Assembly: GCA_964057225.1 (NCBI GenBank)
Contig: CAXKVF010000085.1
Span: 239,303-303,302 of the forward strand
Length of the DNA: 64,000 bases
Direction of reading: 5' to 3'
DNA from: Auanema rhodensis
Taxonomy: Eukaryota > Nematoda > Chromadorea > Rhabditida > Rhabditidae
The notes under the pieces are model-generated. The model was given only the letters and a program-made list of their open reading frames with translations, was not told where the DNA came from and ran no database searches. The position numbers were made by a program, and so were the translations under genes. Shown here piece after piece: positions 27,545 through 41,715 of the stretch (position 1 is its first letter; each line of letters opens with the position of its first letter).

Positions 27545-29480
27545 TGTGCACTTGGTATGTAACTCGCTTCACGTGAAAGATAAAGAGATGCGGTTTTCAA
27601 AATTAGATTCCCCATGTCCATATTAGTCTAAAAACAAATTTTTATTGATATTAGTTCATGGTAACCATGACTTTGAAATTTACGTGAACTTTAATTTATG
27701 CTAATTAAATGTACACGTGATGTGCACTTGGTATGTAACTCGCTTCACGTGAAAGATAAAGAGATGCGGTTTTCAAAATTAGATTCCCCATGTCCATATT
27801 AGTCTAAAAACAAATTTTTATTGATATTGGTTCATGGTAACCATGACTTTGAAATTTACGTGAACTTTAATTAATGCTAATTAAATGTACACGTGATGTG
27901 CACTTGGTATGTAACTCGCTTCACGTGAAAGATAAAGAGATGCGGTTTTCAAAATTAGATTCCCCATGTCCATATTAGTCTAAAAACAAATTTTTATTGA
28001 TATTGCTTTATGGTAACCATGACTTTGAAATTTACGTGAACTTTAATTTATGCTAATTAAATGTACACGTGATGTGCACTTGGTATGTAACTCGCTTCAC
28101 GTGAAAGATAAAGAGATGCGGTTTTCAAAATTAGATTCCCCATGTCCATATTAGTCTAAAAACAAATTTTTATTGATATTGGTTCATGGTAACCATGACT
28201 TTGAAATTTACGTGAACTTTAATTTATGCTAATTAAATGTACACGTGATGTGCACTTGGTATGTAACTCGCTTCACGTGAAAGATAAAGAGATGCGGTTT
28301 TCAAAATTAGATTCCCCATGTCCATATTAGTCTAAAAACAAATTTTTATTGATATTGGTTCATGGTAACCATGACTTTGAAATTTACGTGAACTTTAATT
28401 AATGCTAATTAAATGTACACGTGATGTGCACTTGGTATGTAACTCGCTTCACGTGAAAGATAAAGAGATGCGGTTTTCAAAATTAGATTCCCCATGTCCA
28501 TATTAGTCTAAAAACAAATTTTTATTGATATTGGTTCATGGTAACCATGACTTTGAAATTTACGTGAACTTTAATTAATGCTAATTAAATGTACACGTGA
28601 TGTGCACTTGGTATGTAACTCGCTTCACGTGAAAGATAAAGAGATGCGGTTTTCAAAATTAGATTCCCCATGTCCATATTAGTCTAAAAACAAATTTTTA
28701 TTGATATTGGTGCATGGTAACCATGACTTTGAAATTTACGTGAACTTTAATTTATGCTAATTAAATGTACACGTGATGTGCACTTGGTATGTAACTCGCT
28801 TCACGTGAAAGATAAAGAGATGCGGTTTTCAAAATTAGATTCCCCATGTCCATATTAGTCTAAAAACAAATTTTTATTGATATTGGTGCATGGTAACCAT
28901 GACTTTGAAATTTACGTGAACTTTAATTTATGCTAATTAAATGTACACGTGATGTGCACTTGGTATGTAACTCTCTTCACGTGAAAGATAAAGAGATGCG
29001 GTTTTCAAAATTAGATTCCCCATGTCCATATTAGTCTAAAAACAAATTTTTATTGATATTGGTTCATGGTAACCATGACTTTGAAATTTACGTGAACTTT
29101 AATTTATGCTAATTAAATGTACACGTGATGTGCACTTGGTATGTAACTCGCTTCACGTGAAAGATAAAGAGATGCGGTTTTCAAAATTAGATTCCCCATG
29201 TCCATATTAGTCTAAAAACAAATTTTTATTGATGTTGGTGCATGGTAACCATGACTTTGAAATTTACGTGAACTTTAATTTATGCTAATTAAATGTACAC
29301 GTGATGTGCACTTGGTATGTAACTCGCTTCACGTGAAAGATAAAGAGATGCGGTTTTCAAAATTAGATTCCCCATGTCCATATTAGTCAAAAAACAAATT
29401 TTTATTGATGTTGGTGCATGGTAACCATGACTTTGAAATTTACGTGAACTTTAATTTATGCTAATTAAATGTACACGTGA

Positions 29481-29569
29481 TGTGCACTTGGTATGTAACT
29501 CGCTTCACGTGAAAGATAACGAGAAAATTTACGTGAACTTTAATTTATGCTAATTAAATGTACACGTGA
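29481..29569 (+). repeat. Truncated 89-bp monomer (second copy, same junction)
   Basis: It has the same deletion junction and C40 change as the unit at 27456, 2025 bases downstream, and lies inside the second copy of the duplicated block. Two identical junctions are far more likely to be one deletion copied by duplication than two independent events. Confidence 0.93.
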
Positions 29570-31505
29570 TGTGCACTTGGTATGTAACTCGCTTCACGTG
29601 AAAGATAAAGAGATGCGGTTTTCAAAATTAGATTCCCCATGTCCATATTAGTCTAAAAACAAATTTTTATTGATATTAGTTCATGGTAACCATGACTTTG
29701 AAATTTACGTGAACTTTAATTTATGCTAATTAAATGTACACGTGATGTGCACTTGGTATGTAACTCGCTTCACGTGAAAGATAAAGAGATGCGGTTTTCA
29801 AAATTAGATTCCCCATGTCCATATTAGTCTAAAAACAAATTTTTATTGATATTGGTTCATGGTAACCATGACTTTGAAATTTACGTGAACTTTAATTAAT
29901 GCTAATTAAATGTACACGTGATGTGCACTTGGTATGTAACTCGCTTCACGTGAAAGATAAAGAGATGCGGTTTTCAAAATTAGATTCCCCATGTCCATAT
30001 TAGTCTAAAAACAAATTTTTATTGATATTGCTTTATGGTAACCATGACTTTGAAATTTACGTGAACTTTAATTTATGCTAATTAAATGTACACGTGATGT
30101 GCACTTGGTATGTAACTCGCTTCACGTGAAAGATAAAGAGATGCGGTTTTCAAAATTAGATTCCCCATGTCCATATTAGTCTAAAAACAAATTTTTATTG
30201 ATATTGGTGCATGGTAACCATGACTTTGAAATTTACGTGAACTTTAATTTATGCTAATTAAATGTACACGTGATGTGCACTTGGTATGTAACTCGCTTCA
30301 CGTGAAAGATAAAGAGATGCGGTTTTCAAAATTAGATTCCCCATGTCCATATTAGTCTAAAAACAAATTTTTATTGATATTGGTTCATGGTAACCATGAC
30401 TTTGAAATTTACGTGAACTTTAATTAATGCTAATTAAATGTACACGTGATGTGCACTTGGTATGTAACTCGCTTCACGTGAAAGATAAAGAGATGCGGTT
30501 TTCAAAATTAGATTCCCCATGTCCATATTAGTCTAAAAACAAATTTTTATTGATATTGGTTCATGGTAACCATGACTTTGAAATTTACGTGAACTTTAAT
30601 TAATGCTAATTAAATGTACACGTGATGTGCACTTGGTATGTAACTCGCTTCACGTGAAAGATAAAGAGATGCGGTTTTCAAAATTAGATTCCCCATGTCC
30701 ATATTAGTCTAAAAACAAATTTTTATTGATATTGCTTCATGGTAACCATGACTTTGAAATTTACGTGAACTTTAATTTATGCTAATTAAATGTACACGTG
30801 ATGTGCACTTGGTATGTAACTCGCTTCACGTGAAAGATAAAGAGATGCGGTTTTCAAAATTAGATTCCCCATGTCCATATTAGTCTAAAAACAAATTTTT
30901 ATTGATATTGGTGCATGGTAACCATGACTTTGAAATTTACGTGAACTTTAATTTATGCTAATTAAATGTACACGTGATGTGCACTTGGTATGTAACTCGC
31001 TTCACGTGAAAGATAAAGAGATGCGGTTTTCAAAATTAGATTCCCCATGTCCATATTAGTCTAAAAACAAATTTTTATTGATATTGCTTCATGGTAACCA
31101 TGACTTTGAAATTTACGTGAACTTTAATTTATGCTAATTAAATGTACACGTGATGTGCACTTGGTATGTAACTCGCTTCACGTGAAAGATAAAGAGATGC
31201 GGTTTTCAAAATTAGATTCCCCATGTCCATATTAGTCTAAAAACAAATTTTTATTGATATTGGTTCATGGTAACCATGACTTTGAAATTTACGTGAACTT
31301 TAATTAATGCTAATTAAATGTACACGTGATGTGCACTTGGTATGTAACTCGCTTCACGTGAAAGATAAAGAGATGCGGTTTTCAAAATTAGATTCCTCAT
31401 GTCCATATTAGTCTAAAAACAAATTTTTATTGATATTGCTTCATGGTAACCATGACTTTGAAATTTACGTGAACTTTAATTTATGCTAATTAAATGTACA
31501 CGTGA

Positions 31506-32913
31506 TGTGCACTTGGTATGTAACTCGCTTCACGTGAAAGATAAAGAGATGCGGTTTTCAAAATTAGATTCCCCATGTCCATATTAGTCTAAAAACAAAT
31601 TTTTATTGATATTGGTTCATGGTAACCATGACTTTGAAATTTACGTGAACTTTAATTAATGCTAATTAAATGTACACGTGATGTGCACTTGGTATGTAAC
31701 TCGCTTCACGTGAAAGATAAAGAGATGCGGTTTTCAAAATTAGATTCCCCATGTCCATATTAGTCTAAAAACAAATTTTTATTGATATTGCTTCATGGTA
31801 ACCATGACTTTGAAATTTACGTGAACTTTAATTTATGCTAATTAAATGTACACGTGATGTGCACTTGGTATGTAACTCGCTTCACGTGAAAGATGAAGAG
31901 ATGCGGTTTTCAAAATTAGATTCCCCATGTCCATATTAGTCTAAAAACAAATTTTTATTGATATTGGTTCATGGTAACCATGACTTTGAATTTTACGTGA
32001 ACTTTAATTTATGCTAATTAAATGTACACGTGATGTGCACTTGGTATGTAACTCGCTTCACGTGAAAGATAAAGAAATGCGGTTTTCAAAATTAGATTCC
32101 CCATGTCCATATTAGTCTAAAAACAAATTTTCATTGATATTGGTTCATGGTAACCATGACTTTGAAATTTACGTGAACTTTAATTTATGCTAATTAAATG
32201 TACACGTGATGTGCACTTGGTATGTAACTCGCTTCACGTGAAAGATAAAGAGATGCGGTTTTCAAAATTAGATTCCCCATGTCCATATTAGTCTAAAAAC
32301 AAATTTTTATTGATATTGGTTCATGGTAACCATGACTTTGAAATTTACGTGAACTTTAATTAATGCTAATTAAATGTACACGTGATGTGCACTTGGTATG
32401 TAACTCGCTTCACGTGAAAGATAAAGAGATGCGGTTTTCAAAATTAGATTCCCCATGTCCATATTAGTCTAAAAACAAATTTTTATTGATATTGCTTCAT
32501 GGTAACCATGACTTTGAAATTTACGTGAACTTTAATTTATGCTAATTAAATGTACACGTGATGTGCACTTGGTATGTAACTCGCTTCACGTGAAAGATGA
32601 AGAGATGCGGTTTTCAAAATTAGATTCCCCATGTCCATATTAGTCTAAAAACAAATTTTTATTGATATTGGTTCATGGTAACCATGACTTTGAATTTTAC
32701 GTGAACTTTAATTTATGCTAATTAAATGTACACGTGATGTGCACTTGGTATGTAACTCGCTTCACGTGAAAGATAAAGAAATGCGGTTTTCAAAATTAGA
32801 TTCCCCATGTCCATATTAGTCTAAAAACAAATTTTCATTGATATTGGTTCATGGTAACCATGACTTTGAAATTTACGTGAACTTTAATTTATGCTAATTA
32901 AATGTACACGTGA
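31506..32913 (+). repeat. 4-mer tandem duplication (704 bp x 2)
   Basis: Copies 31506-32209 and 32210-32913 share the order T112 plus A153 / GCTTCATGG / G38 plus GAATTTTACG / A43 (AAAGAAATG) plus C99. I see no difference between the copies, which points to a recent event. Confidence 0.85.
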
Positions 32914-35900
32914 TGTGCACTTGGTATGTAACTCGCTTCACGTGAAAGATAAAGAGATGAGGTTTTCAAAATTAGATTCCCCATGTCCATATTAGTCTAA
33001 AAACAAATTTTTATTGATATTAGTGCATGGTAACCATGACTTTGAAATTTACGTGAACTTTAATTTATGCTAATTAAATGTACACGTGATGTGCACTTGG
33101 TATGTAACTCGCTTCACGTGAAAGATGAAGAGATGCGGTTTTCAAAATTAGATTCCCCATGTCCATATTAGTCTAAAAACAAATTTTTATTGATATTGGT
33201 TCATGGTAACCATGACTTTGAAATTTACGTGAACTTTAATTTATGCTAATTAAATGTACACGTGATGTGCACTTGGTATGTAACTCGCTTCACGTGAAAG
33301 ATAAAGAGATGCGGTTTTCAAAATTAGATTCCCCATGTCCATATTAGTTTAAAAACAAATTTTTATCGATATTAGTGCATGGTAACCATGACTTGGAAAT
33401 TTACGTGAACTTTAATTTATGCTAATTAAATGTACACGTGATGTGCACTTGGTATGTAACTCGCTTCACGTGAAAGATAAAAAGATGCGGTTTTCAAAAT
33501 TAGATTCCCCATGTCCATATTAGTCTAAAAACAAATTTTTATTGATATTGGTGCATGGTAACCATGACTTTGAAATTTACGTGAACTTTAATTTATGCTA
33601 ATTAAATGTACACGTGATGTGCACTTGGTATGTAACTCGCTTCACGTGAAAGATAAAGAGATGCGGTTTTCAAAATTAGATTCCCCATATCCATATTAGT
33701 CTAAAAACAAATTTTTATTGATATTGGTTCATGGTAACCATGACTTTGAAATTTACGTGAACTTTAATTTATGCTAATAAAATGTACACGTGATGTGCAC
33801 TTGGTATGTAACTCGCTTCACGTGAAAGATAAAGAGATGCGGTTTTCAAAATTAGATTCCCCATGTCCATATTAGTCTAAAAACAAATTTTTATTGATAT
33901 TGGTGCATGGTAACCATGACTTTGAAATTTACGTGAACTTTAATTTATGCTAATTAAATGTACACGTGATGTGCACTTGGTATGTAACTCGCTTCACGTG
34001 AAAGATGAAGAGATGCGGTTTTCAAAATTAGATTCCCCATGTCCATATTAGTCTAAAAACAAATTTTTATTGATATTGGTGCATGGTAACCATGACTTTG
34101 AAATTTACGTGAACTTTAATTTATGCTAATTAAATGTACACGTGATGTGCACTTGGTATGTAACTCGCTTCACGTGAAAGATAAAGAGATGCGGTTTTCA
34201 AAATTAGATTCCCCATGTCCATATTAGTCTAAAAACAAATTTTTATTGATATTGGTGCATGGTAACCATGACTTTGAAATTTACGTGAACTTTAATTTAT
34301 GCTAATTAAATGTACACGTGATGTGCACTTGGTATGTAACTCGCTTCACGTGAAAGATAAAGAGATGCGGTTTTCAAAATTAGATTCCCCATGTCCATAT
34401 TAGTCTAAAAACAAATTTTTATTGATATTGGTGCATGGTAACCATGACTTTGAAAGTTACGTGAACTTTAATTTATGCTAATTAAATGTACACGTGATGT
34501 GCACTTGGTATGTAACTCGCTTCACGTGAAAGATAAAGAGATGCGGTTTTCAAAATTAGATTCCCCATGTCCATATTAGTCTAAAAACAAATTTTTATTG
34601 ATATTGGTTCATGGTAACCATGACTTTGAAATTTACGTGAACTTTAATTTATGCTAATTAAATGTACACGTGATGTGCACTTGGTATGTAACTGGCTTCA
34701 CGTGAAAGATAAAGAGATGCGGTTTTCAAAATTAGATTCCCCATGTCCATATTAGTCTAAAAACAAATTTTTATTGATATTGGTGCATGGTAACCATGAC
34801 TTTGAAATTTACGTGAACTTTAATTTATGCTAATTAAATGTACACGTGATGTGCACTTGGTATGTAACTCGCTTCACGTGAAAGATAAAGAGATGCGGTT
34901 TTCAAAATTAGATTCCCCATGTCCATATTAGTTTAAAAACAAATTTTTATTGATATTGGTGCATGGTAACCATGACTTTGAAATTTACGTGAACTTTAAT
35001 TTATGCTAATTAAATGTACACGTGATGTGCACTTGGTATGTAACTCGCTTCACGTGAAAGATAAAGAGATGCGGTTTTCAAAATTAGATTCCCCATGTCT
35101 ATATTAGTCTAAAAACAAATTTTTATTGATATTGGTTCATGGTAACCATGACTTTGAAATTTACGTGAACTTTAATTTATGCTAATTAAATGTACACGTG
35201 ATGTGCACTTGGTATGTAACTCGCTTCACGTGAAAGATAAAGAGATGCGGTTTTCAAAATTAGATTCCCCATGTCCATATTAGTCTAAAAACAAATTTTT
35301 ATTGATATTGGTGCATGGTAACCATGACTTTGAAATTTACGTGAACTTTAATTTATGCTAATTAAATGTACACGTGATGTGCACTTAGTATGTAACTCGC
35401 TTCACGTGAAAGATAAAGAGATGCGGTTTTCAAAATTAGATTCCCCATGTCCATATTAGTCTAAAAACAAATTTTTATTGATATTGGTTCATGGTAACCA
35501 TGACTTTGAAATTTACGTGAACTTTAATTTATGCTAATTAAATGTACACGTGATGTGCACTTGGTATGTAACTCGCTTCACGTGAAAGATAAAGAGATGC
35601 GGTTTTCAAAATTAGATTCCCCATGTCCATATTAGTCTAAAAACAAATTTTTATTGATATTGGTGCATGGTAACCATGACTTTGAAATTTACGTGAACTT
35701 TAATTTATGCTAATTAAATGTACACGTGATGTGCACTTGGTATGTAACTCGCTTCACGTGAAAGATGAAGAGATGCGGTTTGCAAAATTAGATTCCCCAT
35801 GTCTATATTAGTCTAAAAACAAATTTTTATTGACATTGGTGCATGGTAACCATGACTTTGAAATTTACGTGAACTTTAATTTATGCTAATTAAATGTACA

Positions 35901-38900
35901 CGTGATGTGCACTTGGTATGTAACTCGCTTCTCACGTGAAAGATAAAGAGATGCGGTTTTCAAAATTAGATTCCCCATGTCCATATTAGTCTAAAAACAA
36001 ATTTTTATTGATATTGGTGCATGGTAACCATGACTTTGAAATTTACGTGAACTTTAATTTATGCTAATTAAATGTACACGTGATGTGCACTTGGTATGTA
36101 ACTCGCTTCACGTGAAAGATGAAGAGATGCGGTTTTCAAAATTAGATTCCCCATGTCCATATTAGTCTAAAAACAAATTTTTATTAATATTGGTTCATGG
36201 TAACCATGACTTTGAAATTTACGTGAACTTTAATTTATGCTAATTAAATGTACACGTGATGTGCACTTGGTATGTAACTCGCTTCACGTGAAAGATAAAG
36301 AGATGCGGTTTTCAAAATTAGATTCCCCATGTCCATATTAGTCTAAAAACAAATTTTTATTGATATTGGTGCATGGTAACCATGACTTTGAAATTTACGT
36401 GAACTTTAATTTATGCTAATTAAATGTACACGTGATGTGCACTTGGTATGTAACTCGCTTCACGTGAAAGATAAGGAGATGCGGTTTTCAAAATTAGATT
36501 CCCCATGTCCATATTAGTCTAAAAACAAATTTTTATTGATATTGGTGCATGGTAACCATGACTTTGAAATTTACGTGAACTTTAATTTATGCTAATTAAA
36601 TGTACACGTGATGTGCACTTGGTATGTAACTCGCTTCACGTGAAAGATAAAGAGATGCGGTTTTCAAAATTAGATTCCCCATGTCCATATTAGTCTAAAA
36701 ACAAATTTTTATTGATATTGGTGCATGGTAACCATGACTTTGAAATTTACGTGAACTTTAATTTATGCTAATTAAATGTACACGTGATGTGCACTTGGTA
36801 TGTAACTCGCTTCACGTGAAAGATGAAGAGATGCGGTTTTCAAAATTAGATTCCCCATGTCCATATTAGTCTAAAAACAAATTTTTATTGATATTGGTGC
36901 ATGGTAACCATGACTTTGAAATTTACGTGAACTTTAATTTATGCTAATTAAATGTACACGTGATGTGCACTTGGTATGTAACTCGCTTCACGTGAAAGAT
37001 GAAGAGATGCGGTTTTCAAAATTAGATTCCCCATGTCCATATTAGTCTAAAAACAAATTTTTATTGATATTGGTGCATGGTAACCATGACTTTGAAATTT
37101 ACGTGAACTTTAATTTATGCTAATTAAATGTACACGTGATGTGCACTTGGTATGTAACTCGCTTCACGTGAAAGATAAATAGATGCGGTTTTCAAAATTA
37201 GATTCCCCATGTCCATATTAGTCTAAAAACAAATTTTTATTGATATTGGTTCATGGTAACCATGACTTTGAAATTTACGTGAACTTTAATTTATGCTAAT
37301 TAAATGTACACGTGATGTGCTCTTGGTATGTAACTCGCTTCACGTGAAAGATAAAGAGATGCGGTTTTCAAAATTAGATTCCCCATGTCCATATTAGTCT
37401 AAAAACAAATTTTTATTGATATTGGTGCATGGTAACCATGACTTTGAAATTTACGTGAACTTTAATTTATGCTAATTAAATGTACACGTGATGTGCACTT
37501 GGTATGTAACTCGCTTCACGTGAAAGATGAAGAGATGCGGTTTTCAAAATTAGATTCCCCATGTCCATATTAGTCTAAAAACAAATTTTTATTGATATTG
37601 GTGCATGGTAACCATGACTTTGAATTTTACGTGAACTTTAATTTATGCTAATTAAATGTACACGTGATGTGCACTTGGTATGTAACTCGCTTCACGTGAA
37701 AGATAAAGAGATGCGGTTTTCAAAATTAGATTCCCCATGTCCATATTAGTCTAAAAACAAATTTTTATTGATATTGGTGCATGGTAACCATGACTTTGAA
37801 ATTTACGTGAACTTTAATTTATGCTAATTAAATGTACACGTGATGTGCACTTGGTATGTAACTCGCTTCACGTGAAAGATGAAGAGATGCGGTTTTCAAA
37901 ATTAGATTCCCCATGTCCATATTAGTCTAAAAACAAATTTTTATTGATATTGGTGCATGGTAACCATGACTTTGAATTTTACGTGAACTTTAATTTATGC
38001 TAATTAAATGTACACGTGATGTGCACTTGGTATGTAACTCGCTTCACGTGAAAGATAAAGAGATGCGGTTTTCAAAATTAGATTCCCCATGTCCATATTA
38101 GTCTAAAAACAAATTTTTATTGATATTGGTGCATGGTAACCATGACTTTGAAATTTACGTGAACTTTAATTTATGCTAATTAAATGTACACGTGATGTGC
38201 ACTTGGTATGTAACTCGCTTCACGTGAAAGATGAAGAGATGCGGTTTTCAAAATTAGATTCCCCATGTCCATATTAGTCTAAAAACAAATTTTTATTGAT
38301 ATTGGTGCATGGTAACCATGACTTTGAAATTTACGTGAACTTTAATTTATGCTAATTAAATGTACACGTGATGTGCACTTGGTATGTAACTCGCTTCACG
38401 TGAAAGATGAAGAGATGCGGTTTTCAAAATTAGATTCCCCATGTCCATATTAGTCTAAAAACAAATTTTTATTGATATTGGTGCATGGTAACCATGACTT
38501 TGAAATTTACGTGAACTTTAATTTATGCTAATTAAATGTACACGTGATGTGCACTTGGTATGTAACTCGCTTCACGTGAAAGATAAAGAGATGCGGTTTT
38601 CAAAATTAGATTCCCCATGTCCATATTAGTCTAAAAACAAATTTTTATTGATATTGGTTCATGGTAACCATGACTTTGAAATTTACGTGAACTTTAATTT
38701 ATGCTAATTAAATGTACACGTGATGTGCACTTGGTATGTAACTCGCTTCACGTGAAAGATAAAGAGATGCGGTTTTCAAAATTAGATTCCCCATGTCCAT
38801 ATTAGTCTAAAAACAAATTTTTATTGATATTGGTTCATGGTAACCATGACTTTGAAATTTACGTGAACTTTAATTTATGCTAATTAAATGTACACGTGAT

Positions 38901-41715
38901 GTGCACTTGGTATGTAACTCGCTTCACGTGAAAGATAAAGAGATGCGGTTTTCAAAATTAGATTCCCCATGTCCATATTAGTCTAAAAACAAATTTTTAT
39001 TGATATTGGTGCATGGTAACCATGACTTTGAAATTTACGTGAACTTTAATTTATGCTAATTAAATGTACACGTGATGTGCACTTGGTATGTAACTCGCTT
39101 CACGTGAAAGATGAAGAGATGCGGTTTGCAAAATTAGATTCCCCATGTCCATATTAGTCTAAAAACAAATTTTTATTGACATTGGTGCATGGTAACCATG
39201 ACTTTGAAATTTACGTGAACTTTAATTTATGCTAATTAAATATACACGTGATGTGCACTTGGTATGTAACTCGCTTCACGTGAAAGATAAAGAGATGCGG
39301 TTTTCAAAATTAGATTCCCCATGTCCATATTAGTCTAAAAACAAATTTTTATTGATATTGGTGCATGGTAACCATGACTTTGAAATTTACGTGAACTTTA
39401 ATTTATGCTAATTAAATGTACACGTGATGTGCACTTGGTATGTAACTCGCTTCACGTGAAAGATGAAGAGATGCGGTTTTCAAAATTAGATTCCCCATGT
39501 CCATATTAGTCTAAAAACAAATTTTTATTGATATTGGTGCATGGTAACCATGACTTTGAAATTTACGTGAACTTTAATTTATGCTAATTAAATGTACACG
39601 TGATGTGCACTTGGTATGTAACTCGCTTCACGTGAAAGATAAAGAGATGCGGTTTTCAAAATTAGATTCCCCATGTCCATATTAGTCTAAAAACAAATTT
39701 TTATTGATATTGGTGCATGGTAACCATGACTTTGAAATTTACGTGAACTTTAATTTATGCTAATTAAATGTACACGTGATGTGCACTTGGTATGTAACTC
39801 GCTTCACGTGAAAGATGAAGAGATGCGGTTTTTAAAATTAGATTCCCCATGTCCATATTAGTCTAAAAACAAATTTTTATTGATATTGGTGCATGGTAAC
39901 CATGACTTTGAAATTTACGTGAACTTTAATTTATGCTAATTAAATGTACACGTGATGTGCACTTGGTATGTAACTCGCTTCACGTGAAAGATAAAGAGAT
40001 GCGGTTTTCAAAATTAGATTCCCCATGTCCATATTAGTCTAAAAACAAATTTTTATTGATATTGGTGCATGGTAACCATGACTTTGAAATTTACGTGAAC
40101 TTTAATTTATGCTAATTAAATGTACACGTGATGGGCACTTGGTATGTAACTCGCTTCACGTGAAAGATAAAGAGATGCGGTTTTCAAAATTAGATTCCCC
40201 ATGTCCATATTAGTCTAAAAACAAATTTTTATTGATATTGGTTCATGGTAACCATGACTTTGAAATTTACGTGAACTTTAATTTATGCTAATTAAATGTA
40301 TACGTGATGTGCACTTGGTATGTAACTCGCTTCACGTGAAAGATAAAGAGATGCGGTTTTCAAAATTAGATTCCCCATGTCCATATTAGTCTAAAAACAA
40401 ATTTTTATTGATATTGGTGCATGGTAACCATGACTTTGAAATTTACGTGAACTTTAATTTATGCTAATTAAATGTACACGTGATGTGCACTTGGTATGTA
40501 ACTCGCTTCACGTGAAAGATAACGAGATGCGGTTTTCAAAATTAGATTCCCCATGTCCATATTAGTCTAAAAACAAATTTTTATTGGTATTGGTTCATGG
40601 TAACCATGACTTTGAAATTTACGTGAACTTTAATTTATGCTAATTAAATGTACACGTGATGTGCACTTGGTATGTAACTCGCTTCACGTGAAAGATAAAG
40701 AGATGCGGTTTTCAAAATTAGATTCCCCATGTCCATATTAGTCTAAAAACAAATTTTTATTGATATTGGTGCATGGTAACCATGACTTTGAAATTTACGT
40801 GAACTTTAATTTATGCTAATTAAATGTACACGTGATGTGCACTTGGTATGTAACTCGCTTCACGTGAAAAATAAAGAGATGCGGTTTTCAAAATTAGATT
40901 CCCCATGTCCATATTAGTCTAAAAACAAATTTTTATTGACATTGGTGCATGGTAACCATGACTTTGAAATTTACGTGAACTTTAATTTATGCTAATTAAA
41001 TGTACACGTGATGTGCACTTGGTATGTAACTCGCTTCACGTGAAAGATAAAGAGATGCGGTTTTCAAAATTAGATTCCCCATGTCCATATTAGTCTAAAA
41101 ACAAATTTTTATTGATATTGGTGCATGGTAACCATGACTTTGAAATTTACGTGATCTTTAATTTATGCTAATTAAATGTACACGTGATGTGCACTTGGTA
41201 TGTAACTCGCTTCACGTGAAAGATAAAGAGATGCGGTTTTCAAAATTAGATTCCCCATGTCCATATTAGTCTAAAAACAAATTTTTATTGATATTGGTGC
41301 ATGGTAACCATGACTTTGAAATTTACGTGAACTTTAATTTATGCTAATTAAATGTACACGTGATGTGCACTTGGTATGTAACTCGCTTCACGTGAAAGAT
41401 AAAGAGATGCGGTTTTCAAAATTAGATTCCCCATGTCCATATTAGTCTAAAAACAAATTTTTATTGATATTGGTGCATGGTAACCATGACTTTGAAATTT
41501 ACGTGAACTTTAATTTATGCTAATTAAATGTACACGTGATGTGCACTTGGTATGTAACTCGCTTCACGTGAAAGATGAAGAGATGCGGTTTTCAAAATTA
41601 GATTCCCCATGTCCATATTAGTCTAAAAACAAATTTTTATTGATATTGGTGCATGGTAACCATGACTTTGAAATTTACGTGAACTTTAATTTATGCTAAT
41701 TAAATGTACACGTGA
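32914..41715 (+). repeat. Satellite stretch with weak higher-order structure
   Basis: About 50 units with scattered private changes (for example GATGAGG near 32959, CTAATAAAATG near 33776, GAAAGTTACG near 34454, a TC insertion near 35931) and no long clean repeat apart from the dimer at 37492. Related blocks can be traced: the G38/G38/AAATAG order at 36788-37315 returns at 41540-42067 and 45587-46114, and the G53 plus C105 unit at 35730 returns at 39076 and 47170. The units at 40132 (TGGGCAC) and 40484 (AACGAG with GGTATTGG) resemble those of the 41.7-50 kb block. Confidence 0.7.
37492..38195 (+). repeat. Dimer tandem duplication (352 bp x 2)
   Basis: The unit pair G38 plus GAATTTTACG followed by a plain unit occurs at 37492-37843 and again at 37844-38195, with the same marker bases 352 apart. 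It is a small local duplication within a weakly ordered zone. Confidence 0.75.

Larger units (their letters stand above)
26048..30625 (+). repeat. 2025-bp tandem duplication (11 units plus one 89-bp half-unit), two copies plus a partial third
   Basis: Copy one is 26048-28072 and copy two 28073-30097. Both hold two A153 units, two plain units, an ACTCTCTTC unit (near 26947 and 28972), a GATGTTGG unit, a GTCAAAAAAC unit, a half-monomer, an ATTAGTTC unit, an A153 unit and a GCTTTATGG unit. A third partial copy, with two A153 units, runs 30098-30625. The 2025-bp spacing equals eleven full units plus 89 bases, which shows the deletion arose before the duplication. Confidence 0.88.
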
